Shown here piece by piece: positions 7,106-15,298 of a stretch of DNA of 64,000 nt (its first letter is position 1; each line of letters begins with the position of its first letter). Both the position numbers and the translations under genes were made by a program. The stretch is from positions 27,483 through 91,482 of the forward strand of contig NZ_LZMD01000075.1 in assembly GCF_001668575.1 (NCBI RefSeq), read 5' to 3'. The stretch comes from Mycobacterium sp. 1164985.4 (GTDB lineage Bacteria > Actinomycetota > Actinomycetes > Mycobacteriales > Mycobacteriaceae). The notes under the pieces are model-generated. The model was not told where the DNA came from and made no database searches. It saw nothing but the letters and a program-made list of their open reading frames with translations.

Positions 7106-9358
7106 TCAGGTCACCGCAGCGACGACGGTCACCGGGATGCCGTTGAGTGCCCCGTTGCCGGACGGTTCGTCGACGAACGTCGGCGGCGACAGGATGTTGG
7201 TGTTCACGCCGGGCGCCTGATTGGCGACGGACATCCGCGTGCCGGGCTTGCCGTGGCCCCAGCCGTGCGGCATCGAGACGACGCCGGGCTTGATCGCGTC
7301 CGTCACCTCGACCGGCACCTCGATCTGCCCGCCGTCCGAGCTCACGCGCACGAGGTCGCCGGTCGCGACGCCGCGTTTGACCGCGTCGTCGGTGTGCATC
7401 AGCAGCGTGCACCGGTCGCGGCCCTTCATCAGCGGCACGACGTTATGCAGCCAGGAATTGTTGGAGCGCAGGTGCCGTCGGCTCACCAACACCAATTCGT
7501 CCGGCGCACGGTCCAGGCGCGCAGCCAACCGGGGCAGGTCGTCGAGCAGGTACTGCGGAGCCAGCCGGATCTTCTGGTCGGCGGTGCCGAGCACCTCGGG
7601 GACCCGCGCCACCATCGGCCCGAGGTTGACGCCGTTGGGCTGCGCCTTGAGCTTCTCGAGCGTCAGACCGTCCGGGTTCTCCCCGTAGCGGTCACCGAAC
7701 GGCCCGGTGCGCAACGTGAGGTCGAGGATGCGCTCGGGGCCGCCGTGGGTGTAATGCTTGCGGATCTCGGCACCGTCGAGGCCCTGGGTGAAGGCCATGT
7801 AATCGAAGAAGCCGTCGTCGATCGCGGTGACGTCGACATCCTCGGCCGGCGTGCCTGCGCACAGGCCGGTGAGCCGGATCAGGATCTCCCACTCCTGCGG
7901 CCGGTTGGGGTCCTCGGGCTCGAATACCGGCGGCGAGTAGTTCGCGATGCTGTTGATCGCGAAGTTGAGGATCAGGTCGTCGTGGTGGGGCTGCTCGAGA
8001 GGCGATGGCGCGGGCAGGATCACGTCGGCGTGCCGAGTGGTCTCGTTGATCCACATGTCGACCGCGATCATCGCGTCGAGCATCGGCAGCGCCTCGTCGA
8101 GCGTGTGACCGGCGGGCGTCGACAGCACCGGGTTGCCGGCCACGGTGATCAACGCCTTGATCTGCCCCTCCCCCGGCGTCGCGATCTCCTCGGCCAGGCA
8201 CGACACCGGCACCTGCCCGAGCACCTCCTTGGCGCCGCGCACGCGGGTGCGGAAGCGGCCGAACTCCGGGGCGCCGTCCTCGAGCCCGGGGATCGGCTGC
8301 ACGGTCACCGACCATGCGGCGGGCCGCGGGAACATCGCACCGCCGGGAGTGTCGAAGTGTCCGGTGAGGATGTTCACGACGTCCACGAGCCAGCTGGCCA
8401 GGCTGCCGAACTCCTGGTTGCACAACCCGATTCGGCCGTACACGACCGAGCGTTCGGTGCCGGCAAGCTCGCGAGCCAACCCCCTGATGCGCTCGGGGTC
8501 GATTCCGGTCACCGCGGCGACGCGCTCCGGCGGCCAGTCCGCGGCCACCTCGCGCATCCGCTCCAGCCCGTCGACGTGCGGGGCCAAGCGCCCGAGCGAC
8601 ACCAGGCCCTCGGCGAACAGCGTGTGCGCGACCGCCAACAGCAGCGCGGCGTCCGTGCCCGGGGTGATGGGCAGCCACTCGTCGGCCCTGCCCGCGGTTG
8701 CGGTGCGGACGGGGTCTATCACGATCACCCTGCCGCGCTTGCGGATCGAGTCGATGATGCCCATCACGTCGGGCGCGGCCAGCAGCGAGCCCTGCGAGGC
8801 GGCGGGGTTGGCACCCATGATCACCAGCAGGTCGGTGCGTGCGATGTCGGGTACGGGAAACGACCACCACCCGCCGTACATCAGGTGCGACGACAGGTTC
8901 TTCGGCCACTGGTCGACCGTGCCGGGCGAGTAGCTCAGCGGGATACCGGACATTCCCAACAGCACACCGGTGTAGCGGCCCAGCGAAAACGAGTGTGCGA
9001 GTGGGTTTCCCGTATAACAGGTGACCGCGCCGATGCCGTACTTCTCGATCACCGGCGCGAGCAGCTCGGTGCATCGCCGGAACGCGGCGTCCCAGCTCAC
9101 CTCCCGCCACTGCCCGTCGACCTTGATCAGCGGGCGGCGGATCCGGTCGGGATCCTCGTGCACCGCGCCCAGCGTCGCGCCCTTCGGGCAGATGTGTCCG
9201 CGGCTCCAGGTGTCGTCGGGGTTGCCGCGGATGCCGGCGACGCGGCCGCCGTCGACGTGAATCTCCAACCCGCACATGGCCTCACACAGCGGGCAGGTGT
9301 ACAGGTGCCGGCCGTCGTCTCCCGGCGCGGCGAGTGGCGTGGTGAGATCTGCGGTCAC
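7106..9358 (-). CDS. Molybdopterin-dependent oxidoreductase
   Basis: A 750-residue member of the DMSO reductase/formate dehydrogenase superfamily, binding bis-MGD molybdenum and one 4Fe-4S cluster. The N-terminal cluster motif is visible as CPLCEAMC with a distal Cys in HICPKGA (about residues 21-61). Next come molybdopterin-binding stretches such as VITCYTGNP-type and LLVIMGANPAASQG. The C-terminal dinucleotide-binding domain includes SRRHLRSNNSWLHN and ends with MPHGWGHGKPG. GTG 9358 is preferred because GAGGAGG precedes it by 5 nt; ATG 9385 is upstream. A TetR gene diverges from it. Electron acceptor and substrate are unknown. No signal peptide is seen, suggesting cytoplasmic location. Confidence 0.85.
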   Translation of the reverse strand: MTADLTTPLAAPGDDGRHLYTCPLCEAMCGLEIHVDGGRVAGIRGNPDDTWSRGHICPKGATLGAVHEDPDRIRRPLIKVDGQWREVSWDAAFRRCTELLAPVIEKYGIGAVTCYTGNPLAHSFSLGRYTGVLLGMSGIPLSYSPGTVDQWPKNLSSHLMYGGWWSFPVPDIARTDLLVIMGANPAASQGSLLAAPDVMGIIDSIRKRGRVIVIDPVRTATAGRADEWLPITPGTDAALLLAVAHTLFAEGLVSLGRLAPHVDGLERMREVAADWPPERVAAVTGIDPERIRGLARELAGTERSVVYGRIGLCNQEFGSLASWLVDVVNILTGHFDTPGGAMFPRPAAWSVTVQPIPGLEDGAPEFGRFRTRVRGAKEVLGQVPVSCLAEEIATPGEGQIKALITVAGNPVLSTPAGHTLDEALPMLDAMIAVDMWINETTRHADVILPAPSPLEQPHHDDLILNFAINSIANYSPPVFEPEDPNRPQEWEILIRLTGLCAGTPAEDVDVTAIDDGFFDYMAFTQGLDGAEIRKHYTHGGPERILDLTLRTGPFGDRYGENPDGLTLEKLKAQPNGVNLGPMVARVPEVLGTADQKIRLAPQYLLDDLPRLAARLDRAPDELVLVSRRHLRSNNSWLHNVVPLMKGRDRCTLLMHTDDAVKRGVATGDLVRVSSDGGQIEVPVEVTDAIKPGVVSMPHGWGHGKPGTRMSVANQAPGVNTNILSPPTFVDEPSGNGALNGIPVTVVAAVT

Positions 9359-9392
9359 GCTGCCCTCCTCATCCGCGTTCGGCATCGCCTTT

Positions 9393-9418
9393 TGTTGTGA
9401 CACACTGTAACGACAACA
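9393..9418. promoter_or_regulatory. Candidate operator in the TetR/molybdoenzyme divergent gap
   Basis: TGTTGT (9393-9398) and ACAACA (9413-9418) form an interrupted inverted repeat in the 78-bp gap between the molybdopterin oxidoreductase and TetR starts. Position and symmetry suit a TetR-family operator. The arms are short, so this is tentative. Confidence 0.35.
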
Positions 9419-9436
9419 CGTGGTGAAGGGACGCAA

Positions 9437-10039
9437 ATGGCCGACACCGTTGCGCCGCGGCGCCGGCGCCAGGGCTCCCGTCGTGATCCGTCCATCGACG
9501 CCGACGTGCTGGCCGCGACGCGGCGGCTGCTCACCGAACGCGGCTACGTGAACACCACCATCGACCTGATCGCGACGACGGCTAACGTCAGCAGGCCGGC
9601 CGTCTACCGCCGCTGGCGGTCCAAAGCGCACCTTGTCCACGAGGCGGTGTTCCCAGACCTCGGCCCGGAACGGCCCGCCGACGACTTCGCCGAGGAGATC
9701 ACCCGGCTGTGTCGCGGGGCGCTGGCCATGTATGCCGATCCCGCGGTGCGCGAGGCGATTCCGGGTCTACTCAGCGATTTGCGCTCCGACCGCGGAATGC
9801 GCCGCGTGCTCAGCGATCGCCTGGAGGCGACGGCGCGCAGCCAGCTCGGTGAGCGGGTGGCCGCCGCGGTCGCCGACGGTGTCGCCCGATCCGGCATCGG
9901 CGCCGACACGATCATGGATGTCATCGCCGGAGGCAGCTGGTACGCCGTCTGCGTGCGCCGCATCAAGGACGTCGACGCAGCCGCCGAGGAACTGGCGGCG
10001 CTGGTGCTCGGCGGGGTGCTGGCTAGCTCATCAGCATGA
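9437..10039 (+). CDS. TetR/AcrR family transcriptional regulator
   Basis: A 200-residue one-component repressor. The N-terminal helix-turn-helix is clear: ERGYVNTTIDLIA, then TTANVSRPAVYRRWRSKAHL (about residues 33-73), with YRRWRSK as the recognition-helix signature. The C-terminal ligand-binding domain is helical and unassigned. ATG 9437 has AAGGGA just upstream. It is divergent from the molybdopterin oxidoreductase gene, so that enzyme is the likeliest target. Its stop lies 17 nt after the stop of the opposing lipoprotein gene, so the two genes overlap at their 3' ends. Confidence 0.9.
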   Translation: MADTVAPRRRRQGSRRDPSIDADVLAATRRLLTERGYVNTTIDLIATTANVSRPAVYRRWRSKAHLVHEAVFPDLGPERPADDFAEEITRLCRGALAMYADPAVREAIPGLLSDLRSDRGMRRVLSDRLEATARSQLGERVAAAVADGVARSGIGADTIMDVIAGGSWYAVCVRRIKDVDAAAEELAALVLGGVLASSSA

Positions 10040-11198
10040 TGTACTGCGCGGCCGTCATCTGTTGCGCCGCAAGCAAAGTCGGGGCGCTGGTCTCGATGGT
10101 GTAGCGGTCGGCGGTGGCCAGGCAGTAGAAGCCTCCGTCGTCCGTGCGCAGGCATCGACTGCCCGGCATGTCTGGGACCGGGTTGGCCGGTTTGGCGGTC
10201 GCCGACACCTCGTCGGCGAACTCCTCGACAACATCCTCGGCCCCCGCACCGTCCTCGGACTCGTAAACCGTCGTGCCGCCCATCGCGACGAGATCGACGC
10301 CGGTGTCGGCGAAGAGCTTGTCGGATCGGACGGGATCGGACTGGAAGTGCAGCGCGCCGCGCCGTTCGTACGTGCCCCCCTTGGTGAAGGTCGGGTCGCG
10401 ACCGTCGAGCGGCAGGGTGCGGGCGAGCAGGCCGGTTGGATCGATCGAGATGTCGGCCAGTTCGTCGGGGGCGGTGGCGCGGAACTTGTCGATCTCCGAG
10501 GCCTGCATGTCGATGCTCTTGGTGACCAGCCGGGCGGCGGCGTCCACGCCCGCGGTCGCCTGCGCCAGCTGCATCAGCACGTAGGGTCCATGCGCGGTGA
10601 ACGACCGCACCGCGCCGAACTTTCCGATGTTGCGATCGGATCCGGTGTGGCTGCTGGCGCGCGCCTCGGGATGGCCGGGGATGTCCATCTTCGGCGACGG
10701 CCCGTCGGGGCCCTGAGGCTGCGACACCGCGTCGCCCATGTCATCGGCTGCGGCCTTGGCGGCTCGATCGTCGGCGAAGCGCAGCACCGCGTTGAGCAGG
10801 ATCTGCTTGTTCTTCTCGGTGCGCGTGGTGGCGAAACCGGTGACGAAGTCATGCCGGGCCGCCGCGGCGGCGACGTTCATCGGGCCGATCGCGGCCATCG
10901 CCTCGGCACGGGGCAGCACCATGGCTCCGAGTCCGAACCAGTCCTTGATCGCCGGGTCGACCTCCCACGGCCCGATGACGTGGTTGGCCAGTCGCTGCCC
11001 TTCGAGCACCACGCCGAGCATGGGGTCGCCGGCGACGCCCAGCGGATCGCGCGGTGCCGTGGGGAACCGGCCCGGGTCCAGCTGGTCGAAGTCGAGCGCG
11101 GGACCCGACGCTCGCACGGCGGATCCCTCGACGGTCGATGTGCACGCCGTCGCGAGCAGCGCGACGACAGAGATGAGCGCAAGGATCGCGTTCCGCAT
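10023..11198 (-). CDS. Secreted lipoprotein, DUF7373-type
   Basis: A 391-residue exported lipoprotein. The signal peptide (MRNAILALISVVALLATAC) ends in the lipobox LATAC with Cys19 as the acylated residue. The mature part includes FRFADDRAAKAAADDM-type periplasmic domain sequence and two C-terminal cysteines (SRCLR and FYCLA) that may form a disulfide. I assign it to the mycobacterial DUF7373 lipoprotein family from overall resemblance. Function unknown. ATG 11198 is chosen because it places the lipobox correctly. It is convergent with the TetR gene and overlaps its last 17 nt. Confidence 0.75.
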   Translation of the reverse strand: MRNAILALISVVALLATACTSTVEGSAVRASGPALDFDQLDPGRFPTAPRDPLGVAGDPMLGVVLEGQRLANHVIGPWEVDPAIKDWFGLGAMVLPRAEAMAAIGPMNVAAAAARHDFVTGFATTRTEKNKQILLNAVLRFADDRAAKAAADDMGDAVSQPQGPDGPSPKMDIPGHPEARASSHTGSDRNIGKFGAVRSFTAHGPYVLMQLAQATAGVDAAARLVTKSIDMQASEIDKFRATAPDELADISIDPTGLLARTLPLDGRDPTFTKGGTYERRGALHFQSDPVRSDKLFADTGVDLVAMGGTTVYESEDGAGAEDVVEEFADEVSATAKPANPVPDMPGSRCLRTDDGGFYCLATADRYTIETSAPTLLAAQQMTAAQYIMLMS

Positions 11199-11272
11199 GC
11201 CGGCAAAATTACCCGCGCCGACAGAGCGTGAGTTCCAGGCGTGCCGACGCCGCGGGCGGACTTCATAGAAAT

Positions 11273-11304
11273 GAGACGAGCCACCGAAACCGGTGGCTCG
11301 TCTC
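11273..11304 (-). terminator. Terminator downstream of tRNA-Leu
   Basis: A perfect 14-bp stem runs from 11273-11286 to 11291-11304 with the loop AAAC. It begins 10 nt beyond the 3' end of tRNA-Leu and is followed on the minus strand by a T-rich run (ATTTCTAT). This fits an intrinsic terminator for the tRNA. Confidence 0.8.
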
Positions 11305-11313
11305 CATTGCTTG

Positions 11314-11396
11314 TGGGCGAAGGGGGACTTGAACCCCCACGTCCCGAAGGACACTGGCACCTGAAGCCAGCGCGTCTGCCATTCCGCCACTCGCCC
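11314..11396 (-). tRNA. tRNA-Leu (anticodon CAG)
   Basis: On the minus strand a class II tRNA folds fully. The acceptor GGGCGAG pairs with TTCGCCC, and the anticodon stem CTGGC/GCCAG encloses TTCAGGT (anticodon CAG). A long variable arm is closed by GTCC/GGAC, and the T arm contains GGTTCAAGTCC. Discriminator A is at 11314. CCA is not encoded. A strong terminator follows at 11273-11304. Confidence 0.95.
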
Positions 11397-11654
11397 CAAC
11401 AACCGGGGGAGCCTATCACGCACGGCGCCCCGCTCCCCAACCGTACCGGCCGCCCCGTGCGGCTCCCACCACTGCGTTCGGCTGATCGTGATCCGCCGCG
11501 CTGAGCTGCGGCGATCTGATTCTCAGAGTTCTGTTGGTCCCGCAACGCGGCGCTTGGCCGATACCATGCACATGAGCATTGTGGCCAGATGACACGCAGG
11601 CACAGCGGCTATGAGCAGGGCCGACGGACGACGACGAGTGAGGCGGGCGGTGAC

Positions 11655-13115
11655 ATGGGTCTAGTCGACCGCATCGAGCGCAAGCTCGAGTCGACGGTCG
11701 GTGACGCCTTCGCCCGCGTGTTCGGCGGATCGATCGTCCCGCAGGAGGTCGAGGCGATGCTCCGCCGGGAGGCCGACACCGGCGCGCGCGAAGTACTCGG
11801 CGGTCAGGTTTTGGCACCAAACGACTACGTCATTACCCTCAGTGTGCCTGACTATCAGAAGGTGAGCGCCGACCCAGACCTCACGTCAGCGACTTTTGCC
11901 AAGCACTTGGAGGGATACATCCGTGAGCAGGGGTGGCAAACGTATGGTGATGTGGTCGTCAGATTCGAACAATCACCCACCCTGCACACCGGACAGTTTC
12001 GCGCGCGTGGAGCGGTCAATCCCGACTCGACCAATGGCGAACCCGCCCCACCACCTCATGTACGTGCGTCCAGCGCAGAATCAGGAGTACCACCGATGAG
12101 CGACAACCCGACCTACCGCGGCGGCCAGGGGCCGGGGAGGCCCGCCGACGAGTACTACGACCGTCCCCAAGACCGTCCCCAAGACCGTCCCCAAGACCGT
12201 CCGCAGGACGACCGGTACGGCCGCCCGGACGACCGCGGCCAGTACCCTCCGCACGAGCAGGGCGGCTATCCCCCGCAGGGCGATCCGTACGCCCCGCGTC
12301 AGGGCGGCTACCCCGACCAGGGCGGCTACCCCGACCAGGGCGGCTACCCGGATCAGGGCGGTTACCCCGACCAGGGTTATCCGCCGCCGTCCTACGAGCA
12401 GCGCCCCCCGGCCGGATACGGCCCCCCGCCGCAGCAGGGTGGCTACCCCGACCAGGGTTACCGTCAGGCCCCGGGTGGCTACGGTCCGCCGCCGGGCGGT
12501 CAGCCCGGTTACGGCGGCGCGCCCGCGGGTGATTACGACTACGGCCGTCCCCCGGCCCCCGGCCGGCATGAGGAGGGCGGCTACGGCCGTCCCGAGCCCC
12601 GGCCCTCCTATCCGGATCAGGGCGGCTACCCCGACCAGGGCGGCTACGGCGGCCAGCCCTACGGGCGACAGGATCAGGGTTACGGCGCCCCGCCGGACTA
12701 CGGCCGGTACGGCGATGCGCCCGGCGGATACGCCGAGCCGGGCTACGCCGAGCCCGCAGGCGGCGGCTACGACTACGGTCAGCCCGCCGGATACGGCGGT
12801 TACGGCCAGGGCGACTATGCGGCCGGCGGTGCGACCGTCACGCTGCAGCTCGACGATGGCAGCGGCCGGACCTACCAGTTGCGTGAGGGCACCAACGTCA
12901 TCGGCCGCGGTCAGGACGCGCAGTTCCGGCTGCCCGACACGGGAGTCTCGCGCCGCCACCTGGAGATCCGCTGGGACGGTCAGGTCGCGCTGCTGTCCGA
13001 CCTGAACTCCACCAACGGGACCACGGTGAACAACGCGCCGGTCCAGGAGTGGCAGCTCGCGGACGGCGACGTGATCCGGTTGGGCCACTCCGAGATCATC
13101 GTCCGAGTGCACTGA
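11655..13115 (+). CDS. fhaA: FHA domain protein FhaA
   Basis: A 486-residue scaffold (Rv0020c type) that binds phosphothreonine partners; in M. tuberculosis it binds the phosphorylated pseudokinase domain of MviN/MurJ. Residues 1-125 form the N-terminal DUF3662 domain (GLVDRIERKLESTVGDAF). A long low-complexity linker rich in Gly/Tyr/Pro/Gln/Asp contains PQDR and GGYPDQ repeats (about 165-390). The C-terminal FHA domain (about 393-486) has the IGRG, SRRH and STNGT signatures that form the phosphopeptide pocket. ATG 11655 opens the conserved GLVDRIER segment. It is the first gene of the fhaA-to-pknB operon. Confidence 0.95.
   Translation: MGLVDRIERKLESTVGDAFARVFGGSIVPQEVEAMLRREADTGAREVLGGQVLAPNDYVITLSVPDYQKVSADPDLTSATFAKHLEGYIREQGWQTYGDVVVRFEQSPTLHTGQFRARGAVNPDSTNGEPAPPPHVRASSAESGVPPMSDNPTYRGGQGPGRPADEYYDRPQDRPQDRPQDRPQDDRYGRPDDRGQYPPHEQGGYPPQGDPYAPRQGGYPDQGGYPDQGGYPDQGGYPDQGYPPPSYEQRPPAGYGPPPQQGGYPDQGYRQAPGGYGPPPGGQPGYGGAPAGDYDYGRPPAPGRHEEGGYGRPEPRPSYPDQGGYPDQGGYGGQPYGRQDQGYGAPPDYGRYGDAPGGYAEPGYAEPAGGGYDYGQPAGYGGYGQGDYAAGGATVTLQLDDGSGRTYQLREGTNVIGRGQDAQFRLPDTGVSRRHLEIRWDGQVALLSDLNSTNGTTVNNAPVQEWQLADGDVIRLGHSEIIVRVH
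12159..12206 (+). repeat. 12-bp tandem repeats in fhaA linker
   Basis: Four head-to-tail copies of GACCGTCCCCAA run from 12159 to 12206, the last diverged as GACCGTCCGCAG. They encode PQDR repeats in the FhaA linker. Such in-frame repeats can change copy number between strains. Confidence 0.85.
12300..12371 (+). repeat. 18-bp tandem repeats in fhaA linker
   Basis: Four head-to-tail copies of an 18-bp unit beginning CAGGGCGGCTACCCCGAC run from 12300 to 12371 and encode GGYPDQ hexapeptides. Further degenerate copies occur near 12435-12460 and 12615-12650. Confidence 0.85.
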
Positions 13116-13244
13116 GCGTCGGCCGGGGGCGGAGAAGCTGGTCGCTTCCCCCTCATGTCGGTAACCGCCCAAGTATCGTGACGGTGCCGAGGCTGGCTGC
13201 GTTGCCTAGGCGACTGAACGGGATGGAGACGGAGAGGACGTCAG

Positions 13245-13712
13245 ATGCAGGGGTTGGTACTGCAACTGACGCGCGTCGGATTCCTGTTGCTGCTATGGCT
13301 GTTCATCTGGTCGGTCTTGCGGATCCTACGCACGGATCTCTACGCCCCGACCGGTTCGGTCATGGTCCGTCGCGGGTTGCCGCTGCGCGCCTCGCTGCTC
13401 CCCAACCGGGCTCGCCGTAATGTGCCACGACATCTGGTGGTCACCGAGGGCGCGCTCGCGGGCACCCGCATCACGCTGGGTACTGCGCCGGTGTTGATCG
13501 GCCGGGCCGACGACTCGACCTTGGTGCTCACCGACGACTACGCCTCGACGCGCCACGCGCGGCTGTCGCCGCGAGGCTCGGAGTGGTACGTCGAAGACCT
13601 AGGATCGACCAACGGCACATACCTCGACAGGGCGAAGGTGACGACGGCGGTACGCGTTCCGATGGGCACGCCGGTTCGGATCGGCAAGACGGTAATCGAG
13701 CTGCGCCCGTGA
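13245..13712 (+). CDS. fhaB: FHA domain protein FhaB (FipA)
   Basis: A 155-residue membrane-anchored FHA protein (Rv0019c type), a substrate and partner of the PknA/PknB kinases and of division proteins. One N-terminal transmembrane segment (about residues 8-27) is followed by a basic linker and a cytoplasmic FHA domain (about 65-155) with IGRADDSTL, STRHARL and STNGTYL signatures. ATG 13245 is preceded by GAGAGGA. The stop overlaps the pstP start as GTGA (13709-13712), indicating translational coupling. Confidence 0.95.
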   Translation: MQGLVLQLTRVGFLLLLWLFIWSVLRILRTDLYAPTGSVMVRRGLPLRASLLPNRARRNVPRHLVVTEGALAGTRITLGTAPVLIGRADDSTLVLTDDYASTRHARLSPRGSEWYVEDLGSTNGTYLDRAKVTTAVRVPMGTPVRIGKTVIELRP

Positions 13713-15298
13713 CACTGGTGCTTCGATACGCCGCGCGCAGCGACCGCGGCCTGGTCCGGGCGAACAACGAGGACTCGGTGTACGCCGGTGCCCGGCTGCT
13801 CGCGCTCGCCGACGGCATGGGCGGTCACGCCGCGGGCGAGGTCGCCTCGCAGTTGGTGATCGCCGCGCTGGCGCATCTCGATGACGACGAGCCCGGCGGT
13901 GATCTGCTCAGCAAGCTCGACGCGGCGGTTCGCGAGGGCAACTCCGCGATCGCCGCCCATGTGGAAGCCGACCCCGAGCTCGAGGGCATGGGCACCACGC
14001 TGACCGCAATCCTGTTCGCGGGCAACCGACTTGGCCTGGTGCACATCGGTGACTCGCGGGGTTATCTGCTGCGCGACGGCGAGCTGACCCAGATCACCAA
14101 GGACGACACCTTCGTCCAGACGCTCGTCGACGAGGGCCGCATCACCGCCGAGGAGGCCCACAGTCACCCGCAGCGCTCGCTGATCATGCGCGCGCTGACC
14201 GGCCACGAGGTCGAGCCCACGCTGATCATGCGCGAGGCCCGCGCCGGCGATCGGTACCTGCTGTGCTCCGACGGCCTGTCCGATCCGGTCAGCCACGACA
14301 CCATCCTCGAAGCGCTGCAGATCCCCGATGTCGCCGAAAGTGCCGACCGGCTCATCGAATTGGCCCTGCGCGGCGGCGGCCCCGACAACGTCACCGTCGT
14401 GGTGGCCGATGTCGTCGACAACAGCACCTACGACTACGGACAGACCCAGCCGATCATCGCTGGAGCGGTATCGGGTGATGACGATCAGCCGCCGCCCAAC
14501 ACCGCGGCCGGTCGCGCGTCGGCGTTCAACCCGCGTCGCAACGAAACCAAGCGCGCGCTACCGGAACCGGAGGAACCGCCGCGACCGCCCAAGTCGCGGC
14601 GGCGAATGTTCATCGCCGCCGCGCTTGTGGTCCTGGTCATCCTGGCCGGGCTGGCCGTCGGCCGCGAGATCATCCGAAGCAACTTCTACGTCGCCGCCCA
14701 CGACGGCGTCGTCTCGATCATGCGGGGTGTGCCGGGATCGGTGCTTGGATACCCGCTGCAGGAGCCGTACCGACAGGGCTGCCTGACCGAGCGCAACGGC
14801 CTGACCCTCATCAACCCCGGCCAGGAGCCTCGCGACTGCCAACTGCTCAAGGTCGGCGACCTCAAGCCCTCCGAGCAGCGTCAGGTCATCGCGGGGCTGC
14901 CGACGGGGTCGGAGGATCAGGCGATCACCCAGATCAACCAGCTGGCGCGCGACTCGCTGTTGCCGATCTGCGCACCGCCGCCTCCGCCGCCGCGTACCAA
15001 CGCGGTGCCGCACAGCCCGGCGCCGTCGAATTCGCCTGGCGTACCTAATAATCCGCCGCCCCGCGGCGAGGACGAGACCCCGGCGCCGGAGACCCCGCGG
15101 ACCGTGACACCGCCTCCCCCGTCGCCCGCGCCCAAGCCGCCGTCACCCGCACCGGAATCTCCGCGGGCCGAACCGGGCACGCCGCCACCGCCCGAGGGCC
15201 CCGAGTCGCCGACGCCCAAACCACCGCCGTCGCCGACCGTCACCGCGCTGCCTCCGCCGCCGCCCGAGCCGGGGACCACGTGCCGGGAAGTGTCATGA
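13709..15298 (+). CDS. pstP: Ser/Thr protein phosphatase PstP (PP2C family)
   Basis: Dephosphorylates PknA, PknB and their targets. The 529-residue protein has a cytoplasmic PP2C domain (1-240) with the metal-binding segments RSDRGLVRANNEDS, ADGMGGHAAGEVAS, HIGDSRGYLL and CSDGLSD. A linker, one transmembrane helix (about 300-319) and an extracellular domain rich in proline at its C-terminus follow. Two extracytoplasmic cysteines flank NGLTLINPGQEPRD, and another two lie near the proline-rich tail. GTG 13709 overlaps the fhaB stop by 4 nt, and its own stop overlaps rodA as ATGA. Confidence 0.95.
   Translation: MTLVLRYAARSDRGLVRANNEDSVYAGARLLALADGMGGHAAGEVASQLVIAALAHLDDDEPGGDLLSKLDAAVREGNSAIAAHVEADPELEGMGTTLTAILFAGNRLGLVHIGDSRGYLLRDGELTQITKDDTFVQTLVDEGRITAEEAHSHPQRSLIMRALTGHEVEPTLIMREARAGDRYLLCSDGLSDPVSHDTILEALQIPDVAESADRLIELALRGGGPDNVTVVVADVVDNSTYDYGQTQPIIAGAVSGDDDQPPPNTAAGRASAFNPRRNETKRALPEPEEPPRPPKSRRRMFIAAALVVLVILAGLAVGREIIRSNFYVAAHDGVVSIMRGVPGSVLGYPLQEPYRQGCLTERNGLTLINPGQEPRDCQLLKVGDLKPSEQRQVIAGLPTGSEDQAITQINQLARDSLLPICAPPPPPPRTNAVPHSPAPSNSPGVPNNPPPRGEDETPAPETPRTVTPPPPSPAPKPPSPAPESPRAEPGTPPPPEGPESPTPKPPPSPTVTALPPPPPEPGTTCREVS

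Noticed and set aside
6605..9400. A 931-codon open frame on the plus strand opposite the molybdopterin oxidoreductase
   Set aside because: It mirrors the real gene's codon phase, has His/Arg/Val-rich composition typical of antisense frames in GC-rich DNA, and shows no domain.
12081..13172. A 363-codon minus-strand frame opposite fhaA, rich in Val/Ala/Gly/Arg
   Set aside because: It results from reading the fhaA repeat linker backwards; no ribosome site and no recognisable domain.
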